A program made the position numbers and the translations under genes. This document shows, one piece after another, positions 1 through 8,088 of a stretch of 64,000 nucleotides of DNA (positions are counted from its first letter, which is position 1; each line of letters begins with the position of its first letter). The notes under the pieces were generated by a model, which did no database searches, was not told the origin of the DNA, and saw only the letters and a list, made by a program, of their open reading frames with translations. Origin of the DNA: an uncultured Erythrobacter sp. (GTDB lineage: Bacteria; Pseudomonadota; Alphaproteobacteria; Sphingomonadales; Sphingomonadaceae); assembly GCA_947488325.1 (NCBI GenBank), contig CANKYZ010000002.1, forward strand, positions 124,001 through 188,000. Reading direction: 5' to 3'.

Positions 1-2
1 CC

Positions 3-185
3 AGAAATCGAATGGGTGGTTTTACCGGCAATATTCTCTTTGTTGCGCAGGACGGCAAAGTAGCATTCTGGGGCGAAAATGATTTTGTGTCTCTGGGAGG
101 TACATCGGTTTGCTCGTCAGATGCGCTCGGTCTATTTTTAGGTAACGAGGCTCGTCGACTTCGCGATCAGAATGACTCATTCTAG
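3..185 (+). CDS. C-terminal fragment of an unrecognised protein (partial, starts outside window)
   Basis: The third forward frame is open from the window edge to a TAG at 183-185 and gives about 60 residues with ordinary protein-like composition (it contains GNILFVAQDGKVAFWGEN and ends RRLRDQNDSF). The other two forward frames hit stops early. The start lies to the left of the window. I do not recognise the family. It runs in the same direction as the HTH-protease module that begins about 100 bp later, and that module has its own promoter. Confidence 0.55.
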   Translation, partial: RNRMGGFTGNILFVAQDGKVAFWGENDFVSLGGTSVCSSDALGLFLGNEARRLRDQNDSF

Positions 186-221
186 CCGGAGCAGGGAGGG
201 GCTAAGTCAAGACCAACCCTG

Positions 222-250
222 TTAGAGGGCCTGTTTGATGGTTCTATAAT
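222..250 (+). promoter_or_regulatory. Sigma70-like promoter of the HTH-protease module
   Basis: A perfect TATAAT at 245-250 is preceded, with 17-bp spacing, by TTAGAG at 222-227. Transcription should start near 256-258, inside the palindrome at 255-274 and only about 25 bases before the ATG at 282. There is no clear Shine-Dalgarno before that ATG, so the mRNA leader is very short. A TTGACA at 252-257 has no -10 at the proper distance. Confidence 0.5.
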
Positions 251-254
251 CTTG

Positions 255-274
255 ACACATCAGATATGATGTGT
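255..274. promoter_or_regulatory. Perfect palindrome, probable operator of the XRE regulator
   Basis: ACACATCA-GATA-TGATGTGT has two perfect 8-base arms around a 4-base spacer, directly downstream of the TATAAT and covering the predicted transcription start. Placement just before a gene for an HTH protein fits autorepression. No second copy was noticed in the window. Confidence 0.55.
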
Positions 275-281
275 ACCCCCT

Positions 282-1601
282 ATGAGCATGAACGTGTCCT
301 TGCTCATTGCAAACGAAAGACAAGAACGCGAGGTCCGTTCTCTCATTGAGCAAATCGATCAAGCCTTGTCGTCGGAGCAAGTTCTTCAACAGATTGTAGA
401 AGGCCTTCCCCCTGAAATTTTGGACAACGTCCGGCAGTCTCTTATTGTCGAACGGCGGGAACTGGTAGATGGCCTCGCGGCATACCAAGCTGCGCAAGCA
501 GGCGATATTAAAGCACTGAAATCCCGCACTGGGAATGATTTGGGCGCGCGTCTCGTTGCGGCACGGGTTGCGAAGGGGTGGAACCAGAAAGAACTGGCGC
601 GTCGGCTATTCCTTCCAGAACAACAAATCCAACGTTATGAGGCTGAGCGGTATCGGAGCATTAGCCTCTCGGGCCTGCAAAGAGTGGCGCGAACACTAGG
701 TATCCGGCTTATCGCTGATGTTGACCAACCACTCTCAGAGCCGTGGTTACCCTCATACGAAATGTCGTCCGCCGAGCTAAAAAAGGTATTGAAGCACGCG
801 CGGGAAAATGGCTGGCTTGATAAGGCAGACCAGTCAGATGAAAGCGGGATCACCCAACTTCGGCGCACCGTTGCCGAACATGTCGGGGAGTATGGAACTC
901 CATCGCTCCTGAGAACTGGCCTAAACGTTCACGACCTTACCAAAGACTGGTTTCTCTTGGCGTGGAAAGCGCAGGTAACTCGAAATGCGCAGCGCCAAAT
1001 TCAAAGGAAAAGACCGAGTTATCGGCCTCTCAACATGTCTTGGCTCAATCAGCTCGCGAAGCTCAGCGTTCATAATGATGGTCCTGTACGAGCCAAAGAA
1101 CTGTTGGCTGCACAAGGCATTATCTTGGTCATCGAACCGCAAATTTCCGGAATGCGCGTCGATGGCGCAGCCTTCCTAGTAGATGAACACCCGGTCATTG
1201 GACTAACCCTTAGACTCGATGCCGTGGACAATTTTTGGTTCACTTTGATGCACGAAATTGGCCACGTACTTTTACACTATCGGACGGGCTTAGCGTCAGG
1301 CTTCTTCGATGACTTTGAACATCTCGAAATCGATGAGATAGAAGAAGAGGCAAATCAATTTGCACAGAATATGCTTATTCCGAATGAGGTGTGGAATAAG
1401 TCCCCTGCTCGGATTGCAAAAACTGCTGAACCTGTGGAACAATTAGCGAACCTCCTTGGTATTGCCCCTGCAATCATATTTGGGCGGCTGCGCATGGAAA
1501 GACAGAACTACCGAATATTTTCGGACAAAATTGGAAGGGGCCGAGTTCGAAAACAGTTCACTAGTAAAGTGACTAATGATAAGGATGAACATAGTGTATA
1601 G
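282..1601 (+). CDS. XRE-type HTH / ImmA-IrrE family zinc metallopeptidase fusion
   Basis: 439 residues. The N-terminal about 80 residues look helical and HigA-like. An XRE helix-turn-helix follows at about residues 88-143 (LGARLVAARVAKGWNQKELARRL). After a middle segment comes the IrrE/ImmA-type peptidase, with zinc motif HEIGH at 324-328 and the downstream acidic ligand in EEEANQFAQNMLIP near 355. Family knowledge: such proteins bind DNA and cleave a partner repressor or antitoxin on a signal, as ImmA does for ImmR and IrrE for DdrO. The start is ATG 282; ATG 288 is an alternative. The 3' end overlaps the next gene, so the two are cotranscribed. The region reads as less GC-rich than the core genes. 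Substrate and trigger are unknown. Confidence 0.85.
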   Translation: MSMNVSLLIANERQEREVRSLIEQIDQALSSEQVLQQIVEGLPPEILDNVRQSLIVERRELVDGLAAYQAAQAGDIKALKSRTGNDLGARLVAARVAKGWNQKELARRLFLPEQQIQRYEAERYRSISLSGLQRVARTLGIRLIADVDQPLSEPWLPSYEMSSAELKKVLKHARENGWLDKADQSDESGITQLRRTVAEHVGEYGTPSLLRTGLNVHDLTKDWFLLAWKAQVTRNAQRQIQRKRPSYRPLNMSWLNQLAKLSVHNDGPVRAKELLAAQGIILVIEPQISGMRVDGAAFLVDEHPVIGLTLRLDAVDNFWFTLMHEIGHVLLHYRTGLASGFFDDFEHLEIDEIEEEANQFAQNMLIPNEVWNKSPARIAKTAEPVEQLANLLGIAPAIIFGRLRMERQNYRIFSDKIGRGRVRKQFTSKVTNDKDEHSV

Positions 1602-2724
1602 GCCTGTCTATTGTTGCGCTCTCCGAATGAAGGCCGGAGAATTAGAAGGCGTCCGGCTATTGGCATCGGATGTAGCTAATTCAGTGTTGCCGCGCTTCAT
1701 CATTCCTCCGAAGAAAGAGCGAACGGAGACGCAACCTCTCCTGACCGAACTGGCCGAAATGCCCAACATCAGCACAGCGCTTGCTGCGCACTGGCGTGAC
1801 AGGGCTGCGCTCATCGATGCCACATACATAATTGATGAATACGGTCGTGATCGGTTAAACGATTGGATGCCTCGCATGTTTAAGCAAGCTTGGGCGGCGG
1901 GCGTCAAAGCAATTCCCGCGGCGCGGTTGTCTGACCTTGGTGATGCAGAACTTCCTGCCTTTGGTGAATCGATGTCAGATCAATCATCACTGAAATTCGC
2001 GATCTGCGTATCGTCTGATGATTTGGTCAACACGGACTTGCGCGCCACCATCTTGGACATTCTCGCAACACTACAGTTGGCACCAACGCAATGTGCAGTC
2101 ATTGCGGATTTCGCCGGAGCTGAACTTTCTGATCCAATGGTTGCGGCGCCCATCATTGGAGGAGCATTAGAAACACTGCAAGAAATTGCTCCTTGGCGGC
2201 ATATCATCTTTCAAGGCACCCACTATCCCGAAGTAAACCCCGCCAAAGACGGAAAGGCGGAGATTTGGCCTCGCAATGAGTGGGTAGCATGGCGGGAAGC
2301 CGTGCGTTTTGACCCTACCACAGCTGAACATATGATTTTTGGTGATTATGCAGCTGACTCCGCCAAGATGTCATTTGGTGGTGGCGGTGCGCCAGCGATA
2401 AGGCACATTCGCTACACGACCCCCGGTACTTGGCGGATTCAACGGGCTGTGAAGGATGGGAGCGACGCACAGCGGATGCATGGCGTTTACAAGGCAATCG
2501 CCGATAGCGAAGACTTCTCGGGCGAGGGATTCTCCACTGCCGACGCTTTTATTGCAAACGGAGCTCAAAGCGCGGCGGCGTCCCCAGGTAATTCAACGAC
2601 ATGGCGACAATTAAATACGACTCATCACATCACGCAGGTTGTGAATGACATCGCTGAGGTACGCGGGATCACAATAAAGAAGGCTCCAGCTTCCGAAGAA
2701 ACCCAACTCAGTCTGATTGAGTAG
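1576..2724 (+). CDS. Beta family protein (Beta_protein-like), function unknown
   Basis: 382 residues from ATG 1576. GTG 1594 has AAGGA about 8 bases upstream and may be the true start, placing the tyrosine-proline opening (VYRPV) at the N-terminus as in the family. The opening pattern (Y.PV, KAGELEG), the repeated 'local domain' style with many short beta-alpha units, and a C-terminal HxITQVVNDIAEVRG-like segment fit the phage/bacterial 'beta family protein' group, whose function is not known to me. There is no signal peptide or membrane segment. It overlaps the HTH-protease gene by about 26 bp, so the two form one transcription unit, possibly with beta as effector and the HTH-protease as sensor. 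That role is inference. Confidence 0.65.
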   Translation: MIRMNIVYRPVYCCALRMKAGELEGVRLLASDVANSVLPRFIIPPKKERTETQPLLTELAEMPNISTALAAHWRDRAALIDATYIIDEYGRDRLNDWMPRMFKQAWAAGVKAIPAARLSDLGDAELPAFGESMSDQSSLKFAICVSSDDLVNTDLRATILDILATLQLAPTQCAVIADFAGAELSDPMVAAPIIGGALETLQEIAPWRHIIFQGTHYPEVNPAKDGKAEIWPRNEWVAWREAVRFDPTTAEHMIFGDYAADSAKMSFGGGGAPAIRHIRYTTPGTWRIQRAVKDGSDAQRMHGVYKAIADSEDFSGEGFSTADAFIANGAQSAAASPGNSTTWRQLNTTHHITQVVNDIAEVRGITIKKAPASEETQLSLIE

Positions 2725-2817
2725 CCTGAAAAGCTAGACGTAATTGCGTTCTGTGACCCCATTGGGACCCACACATGGCAGTCTGCTACACTAAACGGCC
2801 GTAAGTATCTGAAAAAA

Positions 2818-2893
<76 letters not shown>

Positions 2894-2995
2894 TTACCGA
2901 GCTTTTGCTTCGGTTCGTGAACTTCCGGCGTCGTAAATCTCGACCGAATCACGTGAGGCGCTGCGTATAGCGCCGCATTTGCAGATGGAAAGAGT

Positions 2996-3355
2996 TTATG
3001 CCGCTGCGTCCATCGCCTCTGTCGTTTCGGGATCAGCGACTCGGTCAAGCCTTTCGCGTGCATCTTGGGTGAGAACAACGGTTGATTCGAACGCATCAGC
3101 GACGTTGCGCTTGATCAACACGATGCCTGCATCTTCAAGTTCTGTTATCGCAGTGAGAGCTTCTGGCTGGCTTAGGTCGCAAATTTTGTGCAATTGACGA
3201 AGGCTTGTCACGCGCCCAGCGAGTTGACGAGAATGGAGCGCCGATATCATTTGCGTCATGTTCATAGTGGCAGTGTGCTTCACAGTTGCACGACCGCGCT
3301 TCCACGCAGATAACCTGCTACAAACACGAAGTTTTGCATTCCGCAAATTGGGCAT
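2996..3355 (-). CDS. Small winged-helix (MarR-like) putative regulator
   Basis: 119 residues from ATG 3355, which has AAGGT 8 bases upstream; ATGs at 3265 and 3259 are weaker alternatives. The core from about residue 35 onward (SLRQLHKICDLSQPEALTA, then ELEDAGIVLIKRN and STVVLTQDARERL) has the helix-recognition-helix-wing order of MarR/winged-helix domains. The first 30 residues are basic. It is transcribed away from the LuxR gene, with a perfect inverted repeat between them. The family is not identified exactly and regulatory function is inferred. Confidence 0.6.
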   Translation of the reverse strand: MPNLRNAKLRVCSRLSAWKRGRATVKHTATMNMTQMISALHSRQLAGRVTSLRQLHKICDLSQPEALTAITELEDAGIVLIKRNVADAFESTVVLTQDARERLDRVADPETTEAMDAAA

Positions 3356-3386
3356 GATAAGACCTTGCATTGAAGAAAATGAGGTG

Positions 3387-3433
3387 CCTGACGGCAGTCA
3401 GCACACTATGGAGACTGCGCTCCTGCCGTCAGG
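3387..3433. repeat. Perfect 11-bp inverted repeat between divergent regulators
   Basis: CCTGACGGCAG at 3387-3397 and CTGCCGTCAGG at 3423-3433 are exact reverse complements separated by 25 bases. The element sits between the winged-helix gene (start 3355, minus) and the LuxR gene (start 3576, plus). It could be a dyad operator for either protein or a leader hairpin. It is not followed by a T-run, so a terminator is unlikely. Confidence 0.6.
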
Positions 3434-3575
3434 TCTGAGTGTCCAACAGTTCCACTGATTGTTTCAGCGGGCGCGACCCGAACACTCAAGCTCTTGCGAG
3501 CCTTGCGCCTTATCGCCCATCTTTACGTGTACGGAAAGTCGCCCATTTGGGGGACGTCTGGTATAAAGATGTATC

Positions 3576-4286
3576 ATGCAGCGCTATTTCGACCAGATCG
3601 ATGCACTCAGCGACATTGGCGCAGTGCTTCGGTATGCGCGCGATATATGCCGGGATCAGGGGGTGGAGCGTATGAGCTATCATGTTACCCCGTTGTTTGA
3701 TGAACCATCTTCCACCACCACCGCGGTCTATTCCTCTGGTTACAACAAAGAATGGCTGAAATATTATGAGCGCGAGGGTTTCTTAGCGCACGATCCGATT
3801 CCGGAGCGGGTTCTTAATTTTGGTGCGATGATGACGTGGAAGGACGCAGCCCTCGCTGCATCAAACTCCCCAATACATGATGCATATTTTGAATCGACCC
3901 AAAAGTTCGACCTGATCCACGGCTTTGGGATTCCACTATTTGGACCACGCAGCCGTGATGCTTATGCGTCAATCGATTTTGGCCGACCTGTGTCAGAGAT
4001 CAGCAAAGAACAGCTTGGTATTGTGCGAAGTGTCGCGCAGGCAGGTCATCAGCGCATTTGCGTGCTACTTGATCAGACTGAACCAATTCCTGCGTTATCT
4101 GAACGCGAGGTTGAAGTTCTTACTTGGACTGCGAAAGGGAAATCCTATAGTGCCATTGCGACTATCCTGGGGCTTTCGCCGGACACGGTAAAGACCTATT
4201 CAAAGCGCATTTACGCCAAGCTAGATGTGACTGATCGAGTGGGGGCCGTGGTCAAAGCTCTTAAACTGGGTTTGGTGAGAATCTAA
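3576..4286 (+). CDS. LuxR-family quorum-sensing type regulator (LuxR solo)
   Basis: 236 residues. The N-terminal autoinducer-binding domain (about 15-155) keeps the invariant positions of TraR/LuxR: W and Y in EWLKYYEREG, the D-P pair in AHDPI, W in MMTWKDA, and the glycine in HGFGIPLFG. The C-terminal LuxR HTH is at about 170-230 (LSEREVEVLTWTAKGKS, then AIATILGLSPDTVKTYSKRIY). It should bind an acyl-homoserine lactone or related ligand and activate promoters. No luxI-type synthase is present in the window, so it is a solo here. A TATAAA at 3562-3567 lies too close to the start to be a convincing -10. Confidence 0.9.
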   Translation: MQRYFDQIDALSDIGAVLRYARDICRDQGVERMSYHVTPLFDEPSSTTTAVYSSGYNKEWLKYYEREGFLAHDPIPERVLNFGAMMTWKDAALAASNSPIHDAYFESTQKFDLIHGFGIPLFGPRSRDAYASIDFGRPVSEISKEQLGIVRSVAQAGHQRICVLLDQTEPIPALSEREVEVLTWTAKGKSYSAIATILGLSPDTVKTYSKRIYAKLDVTDRVGAVVKALKLGLVRI

Positions 4287-4297
4287 TTTTGCAGGTC

Positions 4298-4326
4298 AAC
4301 CGGGCACAGTTCGGTAAGACCCGGTT
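4298..4326. terminator. Weak bidirectional hairpin between luxR and rodA
   Basis: AACCGGG at 4298-4304 pairs with CCCGGTT at 4320-4326 between the convergent ends of the LuxR and RodA genes. The stem is only 7 bp and no good T-run follows on either strand, so intrinsic termination would be weak. Confidence 0.3.
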
Positions 4327-5456
4327 TAACCAGACAGGCCACTGCGGGGCGCGTTTCGGTTCCAGCTATTGACCATCATAAGTGCGCCAATGCAGATCAT
4401 GTTGGTCATCATCGAAGACCCACCATGGCTCATAAATGGCAGCGGAATGCCGACTACAGGTGCCATGCCCATGACCATCAATAGATTTACGGCAATGTAG
4501 AAAAAGATCGTCGCGCTCATCCCCGCAGCGAGCAGGCTTGCGAACCGATCATGGGATTCGCGCGCAACTGTGAGGCCCCATTTTAGAATGATGCTGAACA
4601 CTGCTAGTACAAACAATCCGCCGATCAATCCCCATTCCTCTGCCATTGTGGCAAAGACAAAGTCGGTATGGGGTTCCGGCAGGTATTGCAGGTGGCTTTG
4701 CGAACCGTTGTTAAACCCTTTGCCGAACAATCCGCCCGAGCCAATGGCAATTTTCGATTGGGCGATGTGGTATCCAGCACCCAACGCATCGGCTTCTGGA
4801 TCAAACATCGTCATGACCCGGCGTTGCTGATAATCTTGCAAGCCAAAGAAGAATACGAGCGGTGCCGCCGCCGCAGCAGCCACGCCGCCCGCGATAAACC
4901 ATCGCAGCGGTAATCCGGCGAGCAACATGACAACCCCGCCGCCAAAGGCGATGGCGAGCGATGTTCCAAGATCGGGTTGGAGCAGAACCAGTCCAACTGG
5001 CATTCCGATCAAAACACCAGGAATTAGAAGCGCTCTCCAGCTGGCGATAAATCCGACCGGCAGGCTGGAGAAATAGTGAGCCAAAGTCACAACAATCACG
5101 GGCTTCATCAATTCAGACGGTTGAAGGTCCATAAAGCCAAGATCGAGCCAGCGTTGGCTCCCGCCGCGAACTTGCCCCAGAATTTCCACCCCCAGCAACA
5201 TCAGCAGGACGATAATGAAAGCCGGATAGGTCATGAAGCGAACGAAACCGCGCGGGATGGACGCGATGATCGATGCCATCACCAGGAACACGCTAAAGCG
5301 GATTAGGTGAGAGGACGCGTAAGGGGTCATCGACCCGCCAGCGGCTGAGTAGAGAACGGCTGCACCAAATGCGACAAGCATGAAGAGCGGGATCAGCAGA
5401 TTCCATGGCTGACGTGCGATAGGTTGTGGGATTATTCCGCCGCGCGAATTATCCAT
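4326..5456 (-). CDS. rodA: Rod shape-determining protein RodA (SEDS glycosyltransferase)
   Basis: 376 residues, a polytopic SEDS-family protein with about ten membrane segments. The diagnostic C-terminal motif is present (GIPLPFMSHGGSSMMTN), as is the conserved WLDLGFMDLQPSELMKP region. RodA polymerises lipid II glycan strands during lateral wall growth and works with PBP2. Its ATG overlaps the mrdA stop (ATGA), and it is the last gene of mreB-mreC-mreD-mrdA-rodA. Confidence 0.95.
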   Translation of the reverse strand: MDNSRGGIIPQPIARQPWNLLIPLFMLVAFGAAVLYSAAGGSMTPYASSHLIRFSVFLVMASIIASIPRGFVRFMTYPAFIIVLLMLLGVEILGQVRGGSQRWLDLGFMDLQPSELMKPVIVVTLAHYFSSLPVGFIASWRALLIPGVLIGMPVGLVLLQPDLGTSLAIAFGGGVVMLLAGLPLRWFIAGGVAAAAAAPLVFFFGLQDYQQRRVMTMFDPEADALGAGYHIAQSKIAIGSGGLFGKGFNNGSQSHLQYLPEPHTDFVFATMAEEWGLIGGLFVLAVFSIILKWGLTVARESHDRFASLLAAGMSATIFFYIAVNLLMVMGMAPVVGIPLPFMSHGGSSMMTNMICIGALMMVNSWNRNAPRSGLSG

Positions 5457-7531
5457 CAGTTCACACCAGTAGGAGAAGGCGGTGTAACGTTGGAATTGGT
5501 ATCTGCGCGCGGAACAAGAAATTCGTCTGCGATTTCCTCAGTTTGTTGTGCGGCGACACGCGCTTCGGCTTCGACCCGGTCGAATATATCTTCTGAACGA
5601 CGAGGAGGGGGCGTTACGGTCGCTCCGCGTTCTGCTGCATATTCGGCGTAGCGGGCCTCAAGCCGTTGCTGTGCCGTCCCTCCCCATTGGCTTTCAAGCG
5701 ATTTGAGCGCGTCGAGACCTTTTTGAGGGTCGAACATGAATGTCATGACATCGCGGGCAATTGGATAGGCAGAGCCTGAACCACCACCATGTTCGATCAC
5801 AACGACACCGGCATAGCGCGGGTTTTCGGTCGGCGCGAAGAAGGTGAACAGGCCGTGATCGCGGTATTTCCACGGGCCGCTTCGCCCGTCAGAAACGCTC
5901 AAGGACACAACCTGCGCGGTGCCTGTTTTACCTGCCATCTCGATGTCCGGGAATGGCAGGCGAGCACGCCTAGCCGTACCGGGTCCATTCACAACATCGC
6001 TCATAGCTCCACGAATATAGGCGATTTCTTCGGAGTTGAAATTGTAGTCGGGTTGATCGGTTGCGGCTCCATCCAAGATCAATCGGGGATTGATCCGCCG
6101 CCCTGTCGCCAACCGCGCGCTCATCACTGCCAATTGGAGTGGGCTGGCGAGGTAATAGCCTTGGCCGATTGAGGCGTTTACCGTGTCGAAGCTTTGCCAT
6201 TCGCGGCCAAATTTGTTGAATTTCCAATCTGGATCAGGGACGGTCCCGTAAAATTGGCTGGTGACAGGCAGATCAAATTCCTGCCCCATTCCCAAATCCT
6301 TCGCCATTGCGGCGACTTTGTCGAAACCGATTTGCTGGGCAAAGTGATAGAAATAACTGTCGCAGCTTTGATAGATGGCCTTAGCCATGTCGACACTGCC
6401 ATGATTGCTATGACAATTGAAAAACCGGTTGCCGATGCGTCGTCCGCCGCCACAAAGGATGGTGTCGCTGGGCTGCACTCCGGCTTTCATAAAAGCCATG
6501 CAATGCATCGGTTTGACTGTCGATCCGGGTGGATACAGCCCTTTCAAAACCTTATTGCGAAGCGGCACGCGTCTGTCTTCGCGCAGCATCGCATATTCAA
6601 CACTGCCAATTCCGTCTGAAAAGCTGTTCGGATCAAAACTTGGCATCGAAGCCATGCACAGCAATTCACCAGTTTGGCAGTCCATCACCACCACAGACCC
6701 GCTTTCCAGGCCGATCCGGCGCGCCGCGTAATCCTGCAATGGACCATCGATGGTCAGCCGAACGGGATCACCCTGAATATCGTCGCGTGTTTCCAGATCG
6801 CGAACGATGCGTCCGCCCGCTGTTACTTCGACCCGTCGCGCGCCCGGCACTCCGCGCAATTCCTGCTCAAACTGTTTTTCCAACGCATCCTTGCCGATCT
6901 TGTGACCTGGCGTGATCAGGATTGGATTGCGGTCGAGTTCATATTCCTCTGCCGACGCGGGCCCCACATACCCGATCAGATGTCCGACTGAGGAAGCCGT
7001 CGGATAGAATCGTGAAAATCCGCGTTGAGGCACAACGCCTTGCATGTCCGGAAGGCGCACGCTGAGAGCGGCGAACTCCTCATAATCCAACCCGCTCGCG
7101 ACCTCGATCGGAGCAAAGCCGCGCGAAGTAGAGACCACAGTTTTCAGATCAACAATTCGATCCGGCTCAAGGTTGAGCAAGTCGCCGAGCTGATCGAGTA
7201 CAACATCCGGGTCCGACAGGCGTTCTGGAATGACATCAACACGAAAATCGGCGCGATTAGAGGCGAGGGGGGCGCCATCTCGGTCCATAATCCAACCTCG
7301 ACGTGGAGGGATGAGGGTCAAATTGACTCGATTGCTTTCGGATTCGAGCCGGTATTTCTCATTCTCAGCAATTGCGAGATAGCCCATCCGCACCGCCAGC
7401 AAAATGCCAACCCCGTATTGCAGTCCGCCAATAACGACGGTGCGCCGATCAAAGGTGTGCTTCAGCGTCGAGGCATTGACCACGGGACCGCGCTTTTTCG
7501 CACCATGGTTCAATTTGAAAAAGCGCTTCAC
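5456..7531 (-). CDS. mrdA: Penicillin-binding protein 2 (transpeptidase)
   Basis: 691 residues from GTG 7531. The frame is open to 7732, but that extension lies wholly inside mreD; GTG 7531 gives a 4-bp GTGA overlap with the mreD stop and starts VKRFFKLNHG, just before the membrane anchor (about 40-60). The transpeptidase motifs are present: STVK near residue 338, SCD near 389 (SxN equivalent) and KTGTAQ near 535. PBP2 crosslinks lateral peptidoglycan with RodA. The tail after about residue 610 is charged and proline-rich. The long reading is rejected because upstream residues are not PBP-like. Confidence 0.94.
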   Translation of the reverse strand: MKRFFKLNHGAKKRGPVVNASTLKHTFDRRTVVIGGLQYGVGILLAVRMGYLAIAENEKYRLESESNRVNLTLIPPRRGWIMDRDGAPLASNRADFRVDVIPERLSDPDVVLDQLGDLLNLEPDRIVDLKTVVSTSRGFAPIEVASGLDYEEFAALSVRLPDMQGVVPQRGFSRFYPTASSVGHLIGYVGPASAEEYELDRNPILITPGHKIGKDALEKQFEQELRGVPGARRVEVTAGGRIVRDLETRDDIQGDPVRLTIDGPLQDYAARRIGLESGSVVVMDCQTGELLCMASMPSFDPNSFSDGIGSVEYAMLREDRRVPLRNKVLKGLYPPGSTVKPMHCMAFMKAGVQPSDTILCGGGRRIGNRFFNCHSNHGSVDMAKAIYQSCDSYFYHFAQQIGFDKVAAMAKDLGMGQEFDLPVTSQFYGTVPDPDWKFNKFGREWQSFDTVNASIGQGYYLASPLQLAVMSARLATGRRINPRLILDGAATDQPDYNFNSEEIAYIRGAMSDVVNGPGTARRARLPFPDIEMAGKTGTAQVVSLSVSDGRSGPWKYRDHGLFTFFAPTENPRYAGVVVIEHGGGSGSAYPIARDVMTFMFDPQKGLDALKSLESQWGGTAQQRLEARYAEYAAERGATVTPPPRRSEDIFDRVEAEARVAAQQTEEIADEFLVPRADTNSNVTPPSPTGVN

Positions 7532-8088
7532 CCAATCCTCCGCGAACGCGAGAGGCGGAACCGGTCCAGCCAGGCAATCATCCGTGCGAGCAGAGGGTAA
7601 AGCAGGATCGACATCAGGATCTGCGGCAAGACCATTATAAGCATAAATGGAGTGATCGAAGCACCGGAAATCACCATAGCTGCAAGTATATACAGCAAGA
7701 TGGCTAGACCGGCGGTGAACCAATCTTGCCAAAACCCGCGCCAGGGAAAGCGCGTTTCAATAATTTCCAAGGCAATCATCGTGAGCGACCAGAGAAAAAT
7801 TGCACTGCCAAATGGCTGACCGCTAAAAAGGTCATCGAAAAAGCCCAGAGGAACGCCAACCCAGAGAGGCAGCAATCCCGGCCGCATCACGCGCCAAGTA
7901 AGAAACACCAGAAATCCTAAAGGCGGGGCGAGCGGCATAACATCGGCGAGAACCCAAATTGGCAACAAAGATCCGAGCAAGATTGAGATGTAGGGAACGG
8001 TATTTGCTCGCCATGGAGATTCGACGAGATTGATTCCCCCACGACCATAGGCACGGCGTTGGTGCGGGGTAGCGAGCCGGTCGATCAA
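7528..8088 (-). CDS. mreD: Rod shape-determining protein MreD
   Basis: 186 residues with about five hydrophobic segments and a basic C-terminus. The start is TTG 8088 in a TTGA overlap with the mreC stop; the next gene starts at GTG within its own stop. MreD is the small integral membrane scaffold of the elongasome. The family is poorly conserved, so the call leans on position between mreC and mrdA as well as on the membrane profile (LLGSLLPIWVLADVMP, GVPLGFFDDLFSGQPFG). Confidence 0.88.
   Translation of the reverse strand: MIDRLATPHQRRAYGRGGINLVESPWRANTVPYISILLGSLLPIWVLADVMPLAPPLGFLVFLTWRVMRPGLLPLWVGVPLGFFDDLFSGQPFGSAIFLWSLTMIALEIIETRFPWRGFWQDWFTAGLAILLYILAAMVISGASITPFMLIMVLPQILMSILLYPLLARMIAWLDRFRLSRSRRIG

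Noticed and set aside
252..257. TTGACA as the -35 box of the HTH-protease gene
   Set aside because: No -10 at the right distance; TATAAT at 245-250 lies upstream of it.
7532..7732. Extended N-terminus of PBP2
   Set aside because: It lies inside mreD in another frame, reads as non-PBP sequence, and GTG 7531 gives the classic 4-bp overlap.
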